DNA of 64,000 bases from Odoribacter sp. Z80. GTDB taxonomy: Bacteria > Bacteroidota > Bacteroidia > Bacteroidales > Marinifilaceae. The notes under the pieces are model-generated. The model made no database searches. It had not been told where the DNA came from and saw only the letters and a program-made list of their open reading frames with translations. A program made the translations under genes and the position numbers. The stretch spans positions 248,001 to 312,000 of the forward strand of contig NZ_QWEL01000001.1 of assembly GCF_009935865.1 (NCBI RefSeq). Reading direction: 5' to 3'. The stretch's first letter is position 1. Each line of letters begins with the position of its first letter. Of this stretch, positions 61,374 through 64,000 are shown piece by piece.

Positions 61374-63170
61374 CTACGAACCTTTTATTTTCATAAAACA
61401 TTCCTTACAATCGAATTCCAGCAAAAAACGGTGCTTTGCATTAAAAAGAAACAAAGGAAACTGAATATCCGCATTCCGGTGGAATTTCCTGCATCGCCCC
61501 AATTCGTGAAGAATGCAATACCGCGAATGCATCAAATCCCGCCCTTTTGAAATCCTGCTTTTCTCAAATCCCGCTTCCACCTCACCAACACCATGTTCCG
61601 CATAGAAAGCCCGGGCATTCCGATTCACAACATTCAAACGCCAGTCGGCCGGAACAGGATAAACCGCCCGTTTGTCTTCTTTCCCGGGAAGCAGCCTTTC
61701 CCTCTTTTCCTCCCTCAAACCCTCCAACTCTTCCAATACCCTCCTTCGCAAAGCATTTGCGGCAACTGCAGGTACAAACAAAACCTTTTCACCCACATAT
61801 TCAACTCCTTCACAAACATAATTGCTTTCCCCGCATTTTTTCAATTGCTGTACCAACCGTTCACACTGCCCCACCTGGTTCGCATCGTCAAAAGCCTCCT
61901 CGGAGCGCACAACCACCCGATTCCCGTCTTCATCCGTACAACCAATTTCCAAATGTCTCCCAACAACATTTACTTCCATACGGATAGCTATCTTCCGGAC
62001 GGATTTCATTTTTTCTACCTGCAAAATAAAACAACGGTCATAATTCCGGTACAATTCCGTTCCCGCTTTTATTTTCACAACTTCATTACATACCAGCCAT
62101 TTTCCATCTGCATGGTTAACCCTTATCCCCTTCAATTCTCCCCCATCCAGATAACATAAACCATCTCCGTTATTTATGGTCTCTTCTCCTTCTACACAGA
62201 TTCTGTTTCCCTTCGTTTGCAAAACTCTGCCGATATACATTCCCATGGACTTGGGGGAATCCGGATTAACCAGCCCGGATGGGCGTCCTTCCAAAAAATA
62301 GGTGGAATATCCCCGGTTAAAACTCCGCTCAGGAGCTGCCTTGAAAGAAACAACGCTCTTTCCGGAACCTATCCTTTTTACTTCCGGAAATTTGTCTATA
62401 AGCGAAGAATAGTAATGAGTTACATTCGCTACATAGTTCTCATCTTTCAGACGTCCCTCTATCTTGAAAGAATCAACCCCTGCATCTATTAAATCTTTGA
62501 TAAAGGAAGAAGCATTTAAATCCTTTAAAGACAGTATATATTTATTGTCCAAAATCACTTTTCCGGACTGATCCGATACCGACCATTTCATCCGGCAAGG
62601 CTGGGCACATTCTCCCCGGTTTGCAGAACGGCCGAACATGTGCTGGGAGAGGTAACACTGACCGCTAAGGCTCACACACAATGCCCCATGAACAAACACT
62701 TCAAGTTCTGCCTTTACTTCTTTCCGGATTTCCCGGATTTGCTCCAATGACAACTCCCTGGCCAATACTATCCGTTGAAAACCAACCTGATCCAGAAATT
62801 TAATTCTATCCAGGTCATAGTTGTGCATCTGAGTACTGGCATGTAAACAAACCGGAGGTAAATCCAGACGTAAAATTCCGGGGTCCTGAACAATGAGGGC
62901 ATCCACTCCAATTCCGTACAACTGGCGGATCATTTTCTCAGCTTCCGCCAATTCGTGGTCATACAAAATCGTATTTAAGGCAACAAACACCCGGCAATAA
63001 AACCGATGGGCATATCTGACCAATTCTGCAATATCAGCGATACTATTGGCAGCAGCCTTACGGGCACCGAAGGCCGGAGCACCGATATACACGGCATCCG
63101 CTCCGTTCTGAATGGCTGCCATCCCGATAGCCAGGTCTTTTGCCGGCGATAACAATTCAACTCTTTTCAC
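61374..63170 (-). CDS. U32-family protein, RlhA/YdcP-like
   Basis: Probably a 23S rRNA C2501 hydroxylation enzyme or related U32 protein rather than a peptidase. The 598-residue protein starts at a GTG (63170) with MKRVELLSPAKDLAIGMAAIQNGADAVYIG. The U32 signature EVFVHGALCVSLSGQCYLSQHMFGRSANRGECAQPCR is near 157-193 and holds several of the cysteines expected for iron-sulfur binding. A DUF3656-like region follows to about 460. The C-terminal SRYCILHELGRCRK part is typical of the long form. It is 10 bases after bioD. Confidence 0.87.
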   Translation of the reverse strand: MKRVELLSPAKDLAIGMAAIQNGADAVYIGAPAFGARKAAANSIADIAELVRYAHRFYCRVFVALNTILYDHELAEAEKMIRQLYGIGVDALIVQDPGILRLDLPPVCLHASTQMHNYDLDRIKFLDQVGFQRIVLARELSLEQIREIRKEVKAELEVFVHGALCVSLSGQCYLSQHMFGRSANRGECAQPCRMKWSVSDQSGKVILDNKYILSLKDLNASSFIKDLIDAGVDSFKIEGRLKDENYVANVTHYYSSLIDKFPEVKRIGSGKSVVSFKAAPERSFNRGYSTYFLEGRPSGLVNPDSPKSMGMYIGRVLQTKGNRICVEGEETINNGDGLCYLDGGELKGIRVNHADGKWLVCNEVVKIKAGTELYRNYDRCFILQVEKMKSVRKIAIRMEVNVVGRHLEIGCTDEDGNRVVVRSEEAFDDANQVGQCERLVQQLKKCGESNYVCEGVEYVGEKVLFVPAVAANALRRRVLEELEGLREEKRERLLPGKEDKRAVYPVPADWRLNVVNRNARAFYAEHGVGEVEAGFEKSRISKGRDLMHSRYCILHELGRCRKFHRNADIQFPLFLFNAKHRFLLEFDCKECFMKIKGS

Positions 63171-63180
63171 TCCGGACTTC

Positions 63181-63855
63181 TTACTTCCCTGTTTCTAATT
63201 CCAATTCCGGCCATTGCTCTCCTTCTATTACCGGTAGTTCCAGCAAGCGGCATGCAGGAAAATGTTCTTCCAGGTATTTCCGGATAATAGTAATGGAATC
63301 GTTTTTTATCCATTCGCTGTCGTTAGGGAAATCATTATAGACGACATATTTCACCTCTATTCCCCGGTATCTGCACAATTCCAGGCTCATCAAGGTATGG
63401 TTGATACTTCCCAACTTCGAAGAAGAGACTAAAATCAAAGGATAAGCATATTCCTGAATATAATCCATGGTCAGAAAATCACGGCTGACCGGAACATACA
63501 ATCCTCCAGCCCCTTCCAGTAACACCACATCATAAAGGGAAGCCAGTTTCTCGGTAGACCGATGAATCTTTCCGGTGTCTATCACCACATGGTCTATCTC
63601 AGCGGCCAGATGCGGAGACGCCGGATAAGTCATTACATAAGGACAGGTAGTCCCGTCTTTATCCACCTCCTGGGGTTCTATTCCCATAATCTCCCGGTGT
63701 TTGAGAATATCTTCCGAGATACCGGTACAACCGGTCTGGATAAATTTCTGGGTAATTACACTGATTCCCTGCCGACGGAGGCTCCGGGCAAGAACACCCG
63801 TTACAATTGATTTCCCGGCATCTGTATCAATTCCGCTAATAAAATATACTGCCAT
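63181..63855 (-). CDS. bioD: Dethiobiotin synthase
   Basis: ATP-dependent closure of the ureido ring of dethiobiotin, the step before BioB. The 224-residue protein has the P-loop variant ISGIDTDAGKSIVTG (6-20), the KFIQTGC block near 37-43, YVMTYPASPHLAAEID near 72-87, and VLLEGAGGLYVPVS near 110. Length and motifs are normal. It leads the U32 and ATP-grasp genes; no other biotin gene is inside the window. A TATCTTTG promoter lies 74 bases upstream. Confidence 0.94.
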   Translation of the reverse strand: MAVYFISGIDTDAGKSIVTGVLARSLRRQGISVITQKFIQTGCTGISEDILKHREIMGIEPQEVDKDGTTCPYVMTYPASPHLAAEIDHVVIDTGKIHRSTEKLASLYDVVLLEGAGGLYVPVSRDFLTMDYIQEYAYPLILVSSSKLGSINHTLMSLELCRYRGIEVKYVVYNDFPNDSEWIKNDSITIIRKYLEEHFPACRLLELPVIEGEQWPELELETGK

Positions 63856-63928
63856 AAATAAACAAATATGAATATTGTAAATCTAAAGAACAAAAGTATA
63901 AAATCCGACGTTAAAATACAGCAGACTA

Positions 63929-63949
63929 CAAAGATAGTTTTTAACTTTG
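63929..63949. promoter_or_regulatory. Overlapping divergent promoters of bioD and the right-edge gene
   Basis: Minus-strand TATCTTTG (63929-63936) faces bioD. Plus-strand TAACTTTG (63942-63949) faces the gene starting at 63986. Only 5 bases separate the two -7 elements, so the two polymerases would clash. No BirA-like palindrome was seen. Confidence 0.55.
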
Positions 63950-63985
63950 CGGACTGATCATTTAAAACTCTAAAACATTCGCTAT

Positions 63986-64000
63986 ATGAAAGTAAGAAAT
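63986..64000 (+). CDS. Start of an unidentified gene cut by the window edge
   Basis: ATG at 63986 followed by four codons (MKVRN) with no stop, 37 bases after a consensus TAACTTTG element. Too short to name. Confidence 0.4.

Noticed and set aside
61547-62159. Two long plus-strand frames (146 and 188 residues)
   Set aside because: Both are antisense to the U32 gene and show no family features.
1-64000. CRISPR arrays, tRNA or rRNA genes, insertion sequences, prophage or integrative-element boundaries
   Set aside because: No regularly spaced repeats, no cloverleaf sequences, no transposase or integrase motifs and no att-like duplications were found.

Overview
The window is chromosomal DNA from an anaerobic Bacteroidota bacterium, most likely order Bacteroidales. 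Evidence: repeated Bacteroidota-type promoter elements (TAnnTTTG, often TATCTTTG), near-absence of Shine-Dalgarno sites, and Bacteroidota-typical genes (DUF3078, DUF4294, DUF6340-like, S46 dipeptidyl-peptidase, TonB-dependent receptor with partner lipoprotein, PPi-type phosphofructokinase, asparaginase with Dcu transporter). Butyrate kinase, pta-ackA and reversed rubrerythrin fit a gut fermenter; an Odoribacter/Butyricimonas-like genus is my guess, not shown by the sequence. No tRNA, rRNA, CRISPR array, insertion sequence, prophage or attachment site was seen. The window looks like stable core genome.

Layout. 1-4.8 kb (minus): uvrA-pyrK-pyrD-trpS (trpS cut by the window edge). 4.9-6.1 kb: rpsF-rpsR-rplI ribosomal operon. 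6.2-10.8 kb: SDR oxidoreductase, DUF3078 protein, nucleoid-associated protein and MltG. 10.9-15.6 kb: gyrA with a TPR gene behind it and an MBL-fold hydrolase before it. 15.6-18.3 kb: RsmI-like methyltransferase, class I aldolase, phosphoglycerate mutase. 18.4-19.5 kb: perR-rubrerythrin peroxide-defence pair with a near-perfect Per box. 19.6-22.8 kb: small membrane ORF, TonB-dependent receptor, lipoprotein. 22.8-28.4 kb: S46 peptidase and a five-gene run (unknown gene, DUF2520, KdsC, UbiA, Maf). 28.5-32 kb: class IV aminotransferase, serine hydrolase, butyrate kinase. 32-39 kb: FabG, VWA membrane protein, lipoprotein, AddA/RecB-like helicase-nuclease.

39.2-43.4 kb: AlaX editing protein, an actin-like protein, then pta-ackA. 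43.5-50.6 kb: copper ATPase with a fused C-terminal copper chaperone domain, a lipoprotein, and a dcu-asparaginase-porin operon. 50.7-55.7 kb: PPi-phosphofructokinase, pgi, bifunctional nuclease, serine dehydratase, RNase P RNA. 55.7-60.2 kb: YqgE, DUF4294, HolA, GmhB-like phosphatase and an IMP dehydrogenase of the Tritrichomonas type. 60.2-63.9 kb: bioD, U32/RlhA-like protein and an ATP-grasp protein of unknown function; a new gene starts at the right edge.

Together the genes describe reversible glycolysis (PPi-PFK, class I aldolase, Pgi, GpmA), acyl-phosphate energy conservation (Pta-AckA, Buk), amino-acid use (asparaginase, serine dehydratase, S46 peptidase) feeding fumarate respiration through Dcu, plus peroxide and copper defence. 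The most novel item is the actin-like protein at 39898-40974: its phosphate-1 motif lies at the extreme C-terminus, and C-terminus joined to N-terminus reads as a canonical ParM/Alp sequence. That is the signature of a circularly permuted actin fold.
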